64,000 nt of DNA from Brienomyrus brachyistius. Its lineage: Eukaryota > Chordata > Actinopteri > Osteoglossiformes > Mormyridae. Made by a program: the position numbers and the translations under genes. Below the pieces are notes generated by a model. It did no database searches. It saw only the letters and a program-made list of their open reading frames with translations, and was not told where the DNA came from. The stretch spans positions 1-64,000 of the forward strand of contig NW_026042675.1 of NCBI RefSeq assembly GCF_023856365.1. The letters run 5' to 3'. The stretch's first letter is position 1. The number at the start of each line of letters is the position of its first letter. Positions 11,341 to 20,711 of the stretch are shown here, piece by piece.

Positions 11341-11828
11341 TAATACTGGACTGAGGCAGTAGAGTTGAATACATGATATGAAGACAACTGGATCACAACT
11401 GGATCACGGGGGAATCATAAGCAGGGAAGAACACACAGGCAAACAGCAGCAGCAACATTAAAGGCAGGACTGAGAAGCACATTTATACAAGGCTAAGCAG
11501 GGAGCAAACTAGAGGCACCTGAAATGAGTAACACAAGGGCAGGAAGGAGAGGTAAAACAAACGCGGAACAGGCATGGCACGTTATACCACACTAGGGAGG
11601 AAACGGGAGGTTCAGGAGGGCAGGGTGTGGCAGGGATCCGTTTCAAAATTTAATTTTGGCTTGTACAAACCTTGGTAAAAGCTGCAAAAGATCGATCAAC
11701 CACTTTCTGAGCTATTGTCTTAACAAACAAAGCATCTGTTGGGGTGGCGGTGTCTGGGGAATACCATGTGTAATACACCTTGTGAAGATTTATATGTAAA
11801 ACAAAATATTTTTTGATTCTATCACACA
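11341..11828. other. Repeat-like DNA without clear identity
   Basis: The 11360-11640 stretch is purine-rich on the plus strand and resembles decayed LTR sequence, but ends and coding parts are missing. A 69-codon minus-strand frame (11650-11859) is not recognised. Confidence 0.25.
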
Positions 11829-11840
11829 TATAGAAATTAT

Positions 11841-12194
11841 CCATCCATCCATTTTCCAAACCGCTTATCCTATTGGGTCGCGGGGGGTCCGGAGCCTATC
11901 CCAGAATCAATGGGCACGAGGCAGGGAACAACCCAGGATGGGGGGCCAGCCCATCGCAGGGCACACTCACACACCATCCACTCACACACACACACCTACG
12001 GGCAATTCAGCAACTCCAATTAGCCCCAGCATGTTTTTGGACTGTGGGGGGAAACCGGAGTACCCAGAGGAAACCCCACAACGACATGGGGAGAACATGC
12101 AAACTCCACACACATGTGACCCAGGCGGAGACACGAACCCGGGTCCCAGAGGTGTGAGGCGACAGTGCTAACCACTGCACCACCATGCCGCCCC
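11841..12194 (-). mobile_element. tRNA-derived SINE, family 1, with perfect 12-bp TSD
   Basis: Full-length minus-strand copy from the (TGGA)n tail at 11841 to the GGGGCGGCATGG head at 12194. It is flanked by identical 12-bp direct repeats TATAGAAATTAT (11829-11840 and 12196-12207). The B box is GGTTCGTGTC. The intact target duplication shows this copy arrived by retroposition and is probably the youngest family-1 copy in the window. Confidence 0.9.
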
Positions 12195-12775
12195 TTATAG
12201 AAATTATTCTAGGTTTAAATAGTAATTTAGCTGAGTAACTAGGCTGAAATTCTAGATAGTTGCAATTTTAAGAATTATTACTATTATTCACAGCTTTTAA
12301 GCATGCAGTTGGATGACGGATGGATGGATATTCAGCCACCAGAAATGCCAATTGTTGTTAAGAGGATCAAAGTCTGCAAAGTAGTATGCAGGGTTTAAGG
12401 CCAGAACACAGCATACTCTCCGACAGAAAGCATAAAGTTCACTGGGGGAATTTCTGTGGCCACTGCCTGAACAGCATGTGTGGAGAATGTTTATGAGGGT
12501 CGAGCCATGCAGAGCTGCTGGCCCTGGCATGTAATGATGAATCACAAATCAGTTAAAAATCGGTGCAAATGCATGAAGATTTAAACCGGCTGATGTGGAA
12601 AATGAATCACTATTGTAGGAGTACTTCACAGTACTTTAACAGAAAAACTGGTGTAATATTACATTTGATTTCACAATGTGAGTTTGACGTCAGATGTCAC
12701 TGCGTATCACGTCGACATCGTACGTCAGTTTTTGGTTTTGAGCGAACGCGAGATGATGAATGAATTTGAAACTGA

Positions 12776-13070
12776 GGACGGCACAGTGGTTAGTGCTGGC
12801 TTCGGTCCAGGGCCCTTTCTGTGTGGAGTTCGCATGCTCTCCCCGTTTTCGCCGGGGACTCCAGGTTCCTCCCACGGTCCAAAAGCATGCAGGATAGGTT
12901 GACTGGTGAGTCTAAATTGGCCCTGTAGTTGTGTGAGTGTGTGCGACCTGCGGTGTGTAGGTGACTGCCTGGGCTTGGTTCCTGTCTGCGCCCCTTGTTC
13001 CCGGGATAGGCTCCGGTCTCCCCCGCGATCCCAGTTGGGATTAAGTGGTTTCAGAAAATGGATGGATGGA
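12776..13070 (+). mobile_element. Divergent tRNA-derived SINE related to family 1
   Basis: It keeps the family-1 order: CGGCACAGTGGTTAGTGCTG head, 'tgtgtggagttcgcatgctc', 'ggtccaaaagcatgcagg', 'ccgggataggctccgg' and a terminal GGATGGATGGA run. The middle is rearranged and the B-box part is missing. It looks like an older or different subfamily. Confidence 0.65.
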
Positions 13071-13534
13071 CGCACTGCCCGATCTTCAATTGGCGGTGTG
13101 GCAGCATATTAGCTTTCCGGTAATCACAAACGAGGAGGAAACAGCGAGAAAAGCACAGACAAGACATAAACTGCATGCAAACATTGTAATAGACTGATAA
13201 CATACACAAACAGGTCCACTGGCACCACCGTGAGCTGAGTGAAGATTATTAAAAGGGCAAAGCACGCTAAAAAGCTGCACATGCAAACCTTAGCTTATTT
13301 ATTTGATTTATTTTTTTTTATTTACTTATTTTGATTTGGGATTTTTTTCAACAGTATTTTATTCAAATTCAGTTGCACTGTTCACAACAGTGTCAACAGT
13401 TCAGAAAGATAAATATAAGAATATTTTTGAATATATTTGTCTGCAGCTCATTCTGCAAAAAATGAGAAAATTGAACTCAGAATCGTGAATCGTATCAAAT
13501 GGTGAGTTGAATGTATCGTTACATCCCTAGTTCT

Positions 13535-14090
13535 TACAGTAGTACTATGGTATGGTGGAGCCACATGACAGGAAGGCAGTACATTGCGAAGTCTGTTAAG
13601 AACATCATTCGCACTGAACTGCCCTCCATTGACCAGCTGTACTTTAACTGCCACAGTAACAAGGTTCAGTCTATAATCCAGGACTCTGACCACCATCCAC
13701 AAACACTGACTAGCAGATTCATGAACAGCTTCATTCGCCAAACAATTCAAACCTGCAGCTTTTGCATCCCCTGTAACAGTCATTTCCACGGCAGCTGCAC
13801 TGTACAGCTGTTACTGCACTTTATCCACCACTGACCACGTATCATCCAGTTTTGTCCTGCTTTGTATCGCACTGTTTCTGCACCATGTTGTCTTGTACTC
13901 CCTTGTGTTGTTATGCACCATCTGTGTTGTTCTGAGCAGTGCCATGATGCAATATTACAAAAAGATCTTGAGGAAATGCAGAGTTCTGGAGGAGATTCTC
14001 ACAGATCATGGCATGTGTTTATACTGAAGAAACTGTACAAATTGCTAGACATAAAACACAGGACTGGCAACTGTGGTACGTTTTAACACC
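13535..14090 (+). pseudogene. Rex1-like LINE 3' fragment
   Basis: The plus-strand frame from about 13600 reads ELPSIDQLYFNCHSNKVQSI and IIQDSDHHPQTLTSRFMNSF, resembling the C-terminal block of Rex1-type LINE proteins (LPSLxxIY...RC...I..D..HP...). It is followed by a pyrimidine- and TGTT-rich 3' UTR (13830-13945). The family call rests on memory of this block and the fragment is short. Confidence 0.4.
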
Positions 14091-15060
14091 TTGATAAAAA
14101 ACTTAAAATCCATAGTAAGTAGGACAACCTCATAGAACCTTTACTAGTCATTGTTCAGAAGATTAACACGGATTAAAAACCATTACTATGAAAGCACGCT
14201 AATCAGTTAAGTTGATTATGTGGAGAGAGAGAAAAAAAACTGTCTTTGAAAAAGATCAACCATAGAACGAAGCTGCAGCATTGACACCCCCTAGTGGTGA
14301 TTTGAAGATAGTTCTGTCTGTAGCAGCTAAGCAGTAGATTTGGCGTCAGGTGCCATGACAAACTCAGTGCTGCTCGGTTTGAACGGCAGAAGCACAAAAA
14401 TAAAGGGGGCATCTACTGCACGCCCCCCACCCTTGAAAATGGTACAAATTATCATGCAACAGTTTTCTTAAGTAAGTCTTTTTGGGCGTCTGCAGAAACC
14501 TCCACGATGCGATTGCCCTGATTAAGAAGTGCGCAGCGGATACAATTTGGGATGCATCGTTCATCCGATTTATTAATATATAATTATTAGTATGTCTATA
14601 TTATTTTAGGAACGTTACTTGACGAATATTTTTCATTGAGATTGATTCCCCGTTTAAAATTTTGGTGACACTTCATATTTTTTAAGAGAGACAGACAATT
14701 TGACGCATGCAATTTGCAGAAATATGTTGTGCCGCTATAAAGTACACAGGCAGCATGACAAACATAAGTACTCACTGAAGCCACGACATACGCCCGGCTG
14801 GCCCCAGCGGTACCCCTAAGAAGAAGGCTTTTTTCACAACCCACGACCATCACGAGGGCAAAAAAAACTGAATAGCCTAGAATTTAGTTAATTACAAGGC
14901 ACATATTTATTGGAGCAAGAGCTCTAACATAAAACTACCTTGTAATTATAAAGTATTATGGCTGTGAACAATGTACAAACAGGCACAGAAAGTAAAATAC
15001 TCCAAAAATGCAAAGAACCTAAATATTTTTGTTTCCACCGATTCACTCTTGATGTGTTAG
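14091..15060. other. No recognisable feature
   Basis: AT-rich DNA with short open frames on both strands and no homology I recognise. No RNA gene motif was seen. Confidence 0.4.
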
Positions 15061-15870
15061 GAGTCACAGTTCAGTAGCCTATTCTTTAGTATCTGCATTT
15101 AAGACCACCAACTGCTCTTTCTCCTCCTTCGCTCGTCGGCTCAGAGTATTGGACTTGGTAAGTAATGTTGCCCTTTTGGTTCCAGCAGCACTCTCTGCTT
15201 CCTCTGCCATGTGCTCAGCATCCTTTTGTAAACTCTCACATACACTTTCCAGTGAGACTCTCTTCCTCTTGAGTTCCTCAAGTTTTCTTTTTTGCTTTTC
15301 GCTCATCTTTCACCTTTGGTCAGAGGCGCTTTGGTTGCTCCCCCACACACTCTGACATGGTCGCATATAAGCCTCTGTGCAACAACTGTTTCCTCTGATA
15401 AGTTGCAGGTCTCCACCTCTATTCGTTCCACTTCGGCTTGCCCATAGGACAGCAGCAGCAAGTTCTTGCAGAACATCCAGAGGTCAGGATAAGGCCCACT
15501 AACTTTTTGATGTAAAAAGACATCAACTTTGGATGGTGCTGAAGGAATGAAGGATATAAAATCCAAGCCTTTTGCCTCATTGTGCAGGTGATTATCAGAC
15601 TGCTGGGATATTGCATCACCTGTAATTACATTAATTACAGTAGATTAGATGCAGATCAACAATGTCAATACACAGAATCACATGTAGAATAGGAAAGTGA
15701 TTTATAACCCAATTTTCCTATGATACCATAAATGTGCAATCATTTTAATTTAATCTTGAGATATCTCTAGGCTCATCAAAGAAAATATAACTGGGCTGAT
15801 GCTTCTTTTCAAACACCAAGAGTCGGTCTTCTAAATACTGCTAAAATCTACGTGTTAACACTATTCAGTT

Positions 15871-16179
15871 CAGGGACGGATTATGGGTTGTGTGGGCCCC
15901 TGGGTAAAACGTTCGCGAGGCCCCCCCCCACCACCACCACCTGCACCACCACCACAACCACCACAAGTCAAGGGCCCTTGGCAGCCAAACACCCTCCCTA
16001 TAGGGTCAGGGGACCTTGTAGGCAGAGGATCAAAGAATGTAGGCCCTCTAAAATAGACAAACGAAAATACATTGCTGATAAGCGTTGCAAATTGTTTTGG
16101 GCTTGGGGCCCACGGGCCCCCTGCACCCCAAGGGCCCCTGGGCAGCGGCCCCGCTAACCCGGTTTGTAATCCGTCCCTG
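15871..16179. mobile_element. hAT MITE with 8-bp target duplication
   Basis: A 309-bp element starts CAGGGACGGATTA and ends with its inverse (TAATCCGTCCCTG). It is flanked by identical 8-bp repeats ATTCAGTT (15863-15870 and 16180-16187), the hAT signature. The interior is C/CCA-rich with GGGCCCCTGGG blocks near both ends. There is no coding capacity. It sits next to an exon of the fragmented transposase gene. Confidence 0.9.
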
Positions 16180-16336
16180 ATTCAGTTAGATGTGAAAAAA
16201 GAAAAGCATAATTTAAAAATAATATTCTGAACTATCCTATTCTTATCCTATGATTTACCAGCAGATATCCTGCCTGCCAACCGATTCTCCTGCGCAAACT
16301 TCTGCATGAGATTTCTCCTTTTCTGCTGGCAGTTAT

Positions 16337-16623
16337 TGTCACGATCGGGTACGGGTGAAGCGGCGATCGTGCGGGCAAGCAGGCAAGCAGGAAGCAGGAA
16401 TACGGGGCAAACGGGAGTTTAATACGAGGACAGGGACCGGGAAACAGCTCACGCTTACGAACATCAGACATTAATGACAGACAAAGCAAACTGGGGAGAC
16501 CAGGACTTAAATACACAGAACAAGGCAGCAGGAAACAAGACACGACTGGGCAGGATCAGGAAATCACACGTGGGTAATTAGGGGGCGTGGCACACACGAG
16601 GAGCGGACGAGCCGGGCATGACA
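16337..16623 (-). repeat. 3' LTR of the non-autonomous retroelement
   Basis: A 287-bp LTR. On the minus strand it contains the TCCTCGTGTGTGCCACGCCC block, a TATTTAAG box and ATTAAA near the R region. A related, older LTR stands alone at 7161-7425. Confidence 0.9.
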
Positions 16624-16638
16624 GAACCCCCCCCCAAA
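16624..16638 (-). other. Polypurine tract
   Basis: On the minus strand, TTTGGGGGGGGGTTC abuts the TGTCATG start of the 3' LTR, the expected place and composition for a plus-strand DNA primer (polypurine tract). Confidence 0.6.
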
Positions 16639-16718
16639 GGCGCGCTACACCGGGCGCGCCAAGGAAGGGGGCGACGGACGGGACGAGGCAGAACAGGACC
16701 TGGAAAACAAGAACAGAA

Positions 16719-17394
16719 TTAACGCACGACGGGAAACAGGACCGAAGCACAAAACAAAGCCAGGGACAAGACGTGCGACAAGAGCTGACAAAGGGATGGG
16801 AAGGCAGACAGACAGATCAGGAAGGGAGAAACAGAGGGAACAGGCGGAACACAAGGAGCGGGAGTGACGGGAGGGAACGACGGGAAACCAGGAATGGAGA
16901 AAGGAGGAAAGACAGGAGGAGGAGCAAACAAAGGAGGGACCAGGGCAGGAGAGAAGGGAGAGAAGGCGGGGGAACAAAGGGGAGCCCGTGGGAGCCCCAG
17001 CGGGCGACGGGCGGCAGCCGGAGGGGCCGCAGGCGGCCGGGAGGCCGGAGCCGGAGGGGACCGAGAAGGGGCAGAGGAGACAGGGCGAGGGACCCGCGGA
17101 GGGGCCAGGGAGGGAGCAGGAGGGAGCACCAGGGAAGGGGACGAGGGAGCTGGAAGGGGCCAGGGCGAAGGCACGGAGGAGGGGGGAGCCGCAGCAGGCG
17201 GCGATGTCCGGGGGAGGGCCGGAGGTAGGGGCCCCGCAGGCGACCGACCAGGACCCGGAGAGGGGAGCGAGGCAGGGCGACGAGGCACCGGAGAGGGACC
17301 CGCAGGCGCCAACCGAGCCCCAGCGCAGGCGAGGCAGGGCGAGCCAGGGGGCAGGGCGGGCGGGACCCCAGCCCTGCGTCTGTGTCCCCTCCCT
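16719..17394 (-). other. Low-complexity Pro/Ala/Ser-rich open frame downstream of the main ORF
   Basis: An open frame follows the 620-codon ORF on the same strand but has no ATG where it begins (a GTG lies at 17405-17403). It encodes proline-, alanine- and serine-rich low-complexity sequence. The DNA is very GC-rich and open in several frames at once, so the frame may be a by-product of composition. I do not call it a gene. Confidence 0.25.
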
Positions 17395-19257
17395 TTACGG
17401 GACACAGACCCCAGGTCGGGGTCGAATTCGCCGGGGTGAGAGAGACAAAGTCACTGGAGGAGAAGGGACAGGAGCTGGAGCTGCTGCAGGCGGAGGGGGC
17501 GCCTCTGGAGCGCGGTCAGGGACTGGAGCGCGGTCAGGGACTGGAGCGCGGTCAGCTGGCCCGGGAGCCGCTGGAGCGCGGTCAGGACTTGGAGCGCGGT
17601 CAGGGGGCGCCTGCCCTGGAGCTGCAGCAGGCGGCTGCAGTGGGGGCGCCTGCCCTGGAGCTGCAGCAGGCGGCTGCAGAGGGGGCGCCTGCCCTGGAGC
17701 TGCAGCAGGCGGCTGCAGAGGGGGCGCCTCTGCAGGAACTGGAGCGCGGTAAGGAACTGGAGCGCGGTCAGGAACTGGAGCGCGGTCAGGAACTGGAGCG
17801 CGGTCAGGAACTGGAGCGCGGTCAGGAACTGGAGGTGGCTGCAGTGGGGGCGCCTGCCCGGGAGCTGCAGCACGGTCAGGAACTGGAGGTGGCTGCAGTG
17901 GGGGCGCCGGCCCGGGAGCTGCAGCAGGCGGCTGCAGAGGGGGCGCCTCTGCAGGAACTGGAGCGCGGTCAGGAACTGGAGCGCGGTCAGGAACAGGAGC
18001 TGGCTGCAGAGGGGGCGCCTGCCCGGGAGCTGCAGCAGGCGGCTGCAGAGGGGGCGCCTGCCCGGGAGCTGCAGCAGGCGGCTGCAGAGGGGGCGCCTGC
18101 CCGGGAGCTGCAGCAGGCGGCTGTAGAGGGGGCGCCTGCCCGGGAGCTGCAGCAGGCGGCTGCAGAGGGGGCGCCTCTGCAGGAACTGGAGCGCGGTCAG
18201 GAACTGGAACGCGGTCAGGAACAGGAACGCGGTCAGGAACAGGAGCTGGCTGCAGTGGGGGCGCCTGCCCTGGAGCTGCAGGTGGCTGCAGTGGGGGCGC
18301 CTGCCCTGGAGCTGCAGGTGGCTGCAGTGGGGGCGCCTGCCCTGGAGCTGCAGGTGGCTGCAGTGGGGGCGCCTGCCCTGAAGCTGCAGGTGGCTGCAGT
18401 GGGGGCGCCTGCCCTGGAGCTGCAGGTGGCTGCAGTGGGGGCAGCGAAGGCGGCTGCGCAGGCGGCGGCGGCTGCACGGGAGCGGGGTCCGCCGGCAATG
18501 GCGGCTGCACGGGAGCGGGGTCCGCCGGCAATGGCGGCTGCACGGGAGCGGGGTCCGCCGGCAATGGCGGCTGCACGGGAGCGGGGTCCGCCGGCAATGG
18601 CGGCTGCACGGGAGCGGGGACTGCAGCCCTCTGGAGCAGTAAGAGCTGCCGCACGTCCTCTGCCATACTCACCAGCTCCTCGGGGTCGGAAGCGGGAGTA
18701 AATGCTGCAAAGCTCCTCTGGAGTCGCTCCGCTAGCCCCGCTACCTCCGGACTTACTGGAGGGACCAGTTCCCCCCAGATCCTCCAGAACAACCCCTGGA
18801 GGGCAAAGAACTGGGAGGCGCAGTTCACCGGCTTCCCTAAGTGAGGCGCGGGCAGCGCCTCCGGGGTAGTTACTGCAGGGGGAGAGAGCTGTGTGTCCGT
18901 GGGCGTTAACGGAGGGAGCTCCTCGGGACAGGCAATCGCCGGTCTCCTCCTCCTTCTCCGGCGCCCAGCGGCGGCGAGAGGTGGTGCGATGTCCTGAAAA
19001 ACAGGCGGTGAAAGGATCGGCTCCGGGTAAGGGTAGAGGAAGGGCTCCTCGTCCTCATCCTCACTGGAGAGCCAGTACTTCCACACGGGATCGGGGTAGT
19101 GTGTGGTCAGCTTCCGGGCTGGAGGTAGAGCGGGTACTTCCCTCTCATTCTCCTCCGAAGTGATCCATAGCCGGGAGAGCGAACAGGCTCCCAGGCGGAT
19201 CGTCTCCTCCGGTCCTCTCCTCCTTCTCCGGGGGCCTTTCCTTTTGTGGTCTGTCAT
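17395..19257 (-). CDS. 620-residue proline-rich ORF of the LTR element (gag position)
   Basis: The ATG lies two bases inside the 5' LTR (19257-19255) and the stop is at 17395-17397. In order: a basic N-terminus (MTDHKRKGPRRRRRGP), an acidic patch (SSEDEDEEPF, about residues 65-75), a second Arg run (GRRRRRRRP, about 97-105), a probably folded region (about 140-215, including FFALQGLFWRIWGELVPP and AGLAERLQRSF), then about 380 residues of tandem repeats built on PAPVQPPLPAD, PPLQPPAAAPGQA and VPDRAP. No CCHC zinc knuckle, protease or polymerase is present. The position and basic N-terminus suggest a Gag-like or RNA-packaging role, but no homologous domain is recognised. The frame stays open through hundreds of codons of changing repeats. 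Confidence 0.6.
   Translation of the reverse strand: MTDHKRKGPRRRRRGPEETIRLGACSLSRLWITSEENEREVPALPPARKLTTHYPDPVWKYWLSSEDEDEEPFLYPYPEPILSPPVFQDIAPPLAAAGRRRRRRRPAIACPEELPPLTPTDTQLSPPAVTTPEALPAPHLGKPVNCASQFFALQGLFWRIWGELVPPVSPEVAGLAERLQRSFAAFTPASDPEELVSMAEDVRQLLLLQRAAVPAPVQPPLPADPAPVQPPLPADPAPVQPPLPADPAPVQPPLPADPAPVQPPPPAQPPSLPPLQPPAAPGQAPPLQPPAASGQAPPLQPPAAPGQAPPLQPPAAPGQAPPLQPPAAPGQAPPLQPAPVPDRVPVPDRVPVPDRAPVPAEAPPLQPPAAAPGQAPPLQPPAAAPGQAPPLQPPAAAPGQAPPLQPPAAAPGQAPPLQPAPVPDRAPVPDRAPVPAEAPPLQPPAAAPGPAPPLQPPPVPDRAAAPGQAPPLQPPPVPDRAPVPDRAPVPDRAPVPDRAPVPYRAPVPAEAPPLQPPAAAPGQAPPLQPPAAAPGQAPPLQPPAAAPGQAPPDRAPSPDRAPAAPGPADRAPVPDRAPVPDRAPEAPPPPAAAPAPVPSPPVTLSLSPRRIRPRPGVCVP
17450..18640. repeat. Tandem repeats of 39, 36, 33 and 18 bp inside the LTR-element ORF
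   Basis: Four unit lengths were read by spacing. They are 39 bp (for example 17607, 17646, 17685), 36 bp (18250-18440, five near-identical units), 33 bp (18475-18625, about four units) and 18 bp (runs around 17510-17590 and 17750-17830). All are multiples of three, so copy-number changes do not shift the frame. This also explains the long open frames on the opposite strand. Confidence 0.85.
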
Positions 19258-19259
19258 TC

Positions 19260-19546
19260 TGTCACGATCGGGTACGGGTGAAGCGGCGATCGTGCGGGCA
19301 AGCAGGCAAGCAGGAAGCAGGAATACGGGGCAAACGGGAGTTTAATACGAGGACAGGGACCGGGAAACAGCTCACGCTTACGAACATCAGACATTAATGA
19401 CAGACAAAGCAAACTGGGGAGACCAGGACTTAAATACACAGAACAAGGCAGCAGGAAACAAGACACGACTGGGCAGGATCAGGAAATCACACGTGGGTAA
19501 TTAGGGGGCGTGGCACACACGAGGAGCGGACGAGCCGGGCATGACA
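19260..19546 (-). repeat. 5' LTR of the non-autonomous retroelement
   Basis: A 287-bp LTR that looks identical to 16337-16623. On the minus strand it is followed after only two bases by the ATG of the 620-codon ORF. No TGG-initial primer-binding site is visible between the LTR and the ORF. Confidence 0.9.
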
Positions 19547-19820
19547 GTTATCTGGCTGGTGTGCATTTTGTTTGGGTCCAAGCACGTCATCTCATGTACA
19601 ATCGAGTACTTCAGAGGGCATTTATCCAAGGCCTTTTTGCACATTTTTGAGAGCACAATCTGGCAATTTTTTTTAATCTGAAGGACACCAAGGTCACTTC
19701 CACTGCCTTTGGCTCCTGACTGTCTCTGACAAAAAGATGGTTTGTCAAATTTCCAGAATCTTTCTGCACACTCAGCCCAAGGTTAACACTACCTCAGCTG
19801 TACATATCAAACCAGCTCAA

Positions 19821-19920
19821 ACTCCATGTTATTCACATATTTTTTACTTCACAATTGTTTGATACATTTGACTCCATGTTATTCACATATTTTTTACTTC
19901 ACAATTGTTTGATACATTTG
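19821..19920. repeat. Exact 50-bp tandem duplication
   Basis: The 50 bases starting ACTCCATGTTATTCACATAT occur twice back to back (19821-19870 and 19871-19920) without a difference. This is a recent local duplication. Confidence 0.9.
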
Positions 19921-20711
19921 TATGTAAAGATACCAGTGAATTCACAGAAGTCCCACCTTGATGACAGCCATTCCTATATCCACCTCCTTTGGACTGAGCC
20001 AGAGTTTTTGCCTGTACAACAGCTGTACATGTTGCTACACAACACTTAAACATTCTATTTCCTCAATGAACTATTTTTTTTGCAGCAAAAGCCATGAAGC
20101 AGCAATAAAATCTTTAAAATATGCTTACCAATAAATATGGTTCTCCCATTTAAACACATGTAAAGATAAACCATGGATATTTAAAAATCATGGGTTCGTT
20201 AATGAGTTTAAATGTTATTGAATGGCTTACCTTAAACTTCTCCAGTAAGTCTTCAGCGGTGGAGTGGCTCATGTACTGTGATCCCAGAACCAGGACTGCA
20301 CTCGAGAGCCATTCTCATAATTCACCCAATACCTGACATGCACATCCAGTTGTTTTCTTTTGATGGTCCTGTTCATACTTACGTCAAACATGACAACGAA
20401 GCTCCCTTTTAATATATGGAGCGAGTCCAAATCGCGCAAGAAAAGCGGTTTTATCTTTACCACAAGTGACCCTGCGAGTCAGGGAACATCACCCTGGAGA
20501 CGGTGTGAATGTCATCATTGGACGTATAGGAGTGATGTCGGCAAACCGTTTGCAAAGCCCATAGCACTTCTGCTTTCAGTGTGGGTTGAGGAGGATGTAC
20601 TGAAGGCATTATTTGTCATGGGATCCGGAGACACTGCCAAAACGGGTGTAGGCCTATCTTTAGAGGTTGTACTTATCTCCACTGAATAAACATAAATCTG
20701 GGCTTATTCTA

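Larger units (their letters stand above)
16332..19551 (-). mobile_element. Young non-autonomous LTR retroelement
   Basis: Two 287-bp LTRs in direct orientation (16337-16623 and 19260-19546) appear identical base for base. They start TGTCATG and end CGTGACA when read on the minus strand. The 5-bp GTTAT occurs on both outer sides (16332-16336, 19547-19551). The 2.6-kb interior holds a gag-position ORF and a G-run before the 3' LTR, but no protease, RT, RNase H or integrase. It therefore depends on another element for mobility. It is inserted in an exon block of the hAT-like transposase pseudogene, joining 'HTSQ' to 'QKRRNL' coding DNA. Identical LTRs imply a recent insertion. Confidence 0.9.
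15079..20590 (-). pseudogene. hAT-like transposase gene, fragmented
   Basis: On the minus strand, exon-like blocks of a hAT-superfamily protein widespread in fish genomes appear in order. They are AEVLWALQTVCRHHSYTS (about 20580-20480), FVVMFDVSMNRTIKRKQLDV (about 20405), LSKMCKKALDKCPLKYSIV with LDPNKM (about 19660-19570), QKRRNLMQKFAQENRLAGRI (about 16330-16260), a YLEDRLLVFEKKHQPS block (about 15840-15770), the dimerisation region YPDLW...LLLLSYGQAEVER with EETVVAQRLICDHVR (about 15490-15345), and a charged coiled-coil tail (MSEKQKRKLEELKRKR, 15306-15079). The usual 'GFSxNK' after VER is deleted. At least two frameshifts occur. A hAT MITE and an LTR retroelement are inserted. No function is expected. 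Confidence 0.7.

Noticed and set aside
13480..13529. hAT-like end ('atcgttacatccctag')
   Set aside because: Only one end is visible. No partner repeat or target duplication was found to the left, so an element could not be delimited.
17450..18640. CRISPR-like array
   Set aside because: Units are contiguous protein-coding tandem repeats without unique spacers, in a vertebrate genome.
16587..18701. Long plus-strand open frames (213, 191, 254 and 439 codons)
   Set aside because: They are opposite-strand or shifted readings of GC-rich tandem repeats whose unit lengths are multiples of three. The minus-strand ORF has the right position and start inside the LTR element.
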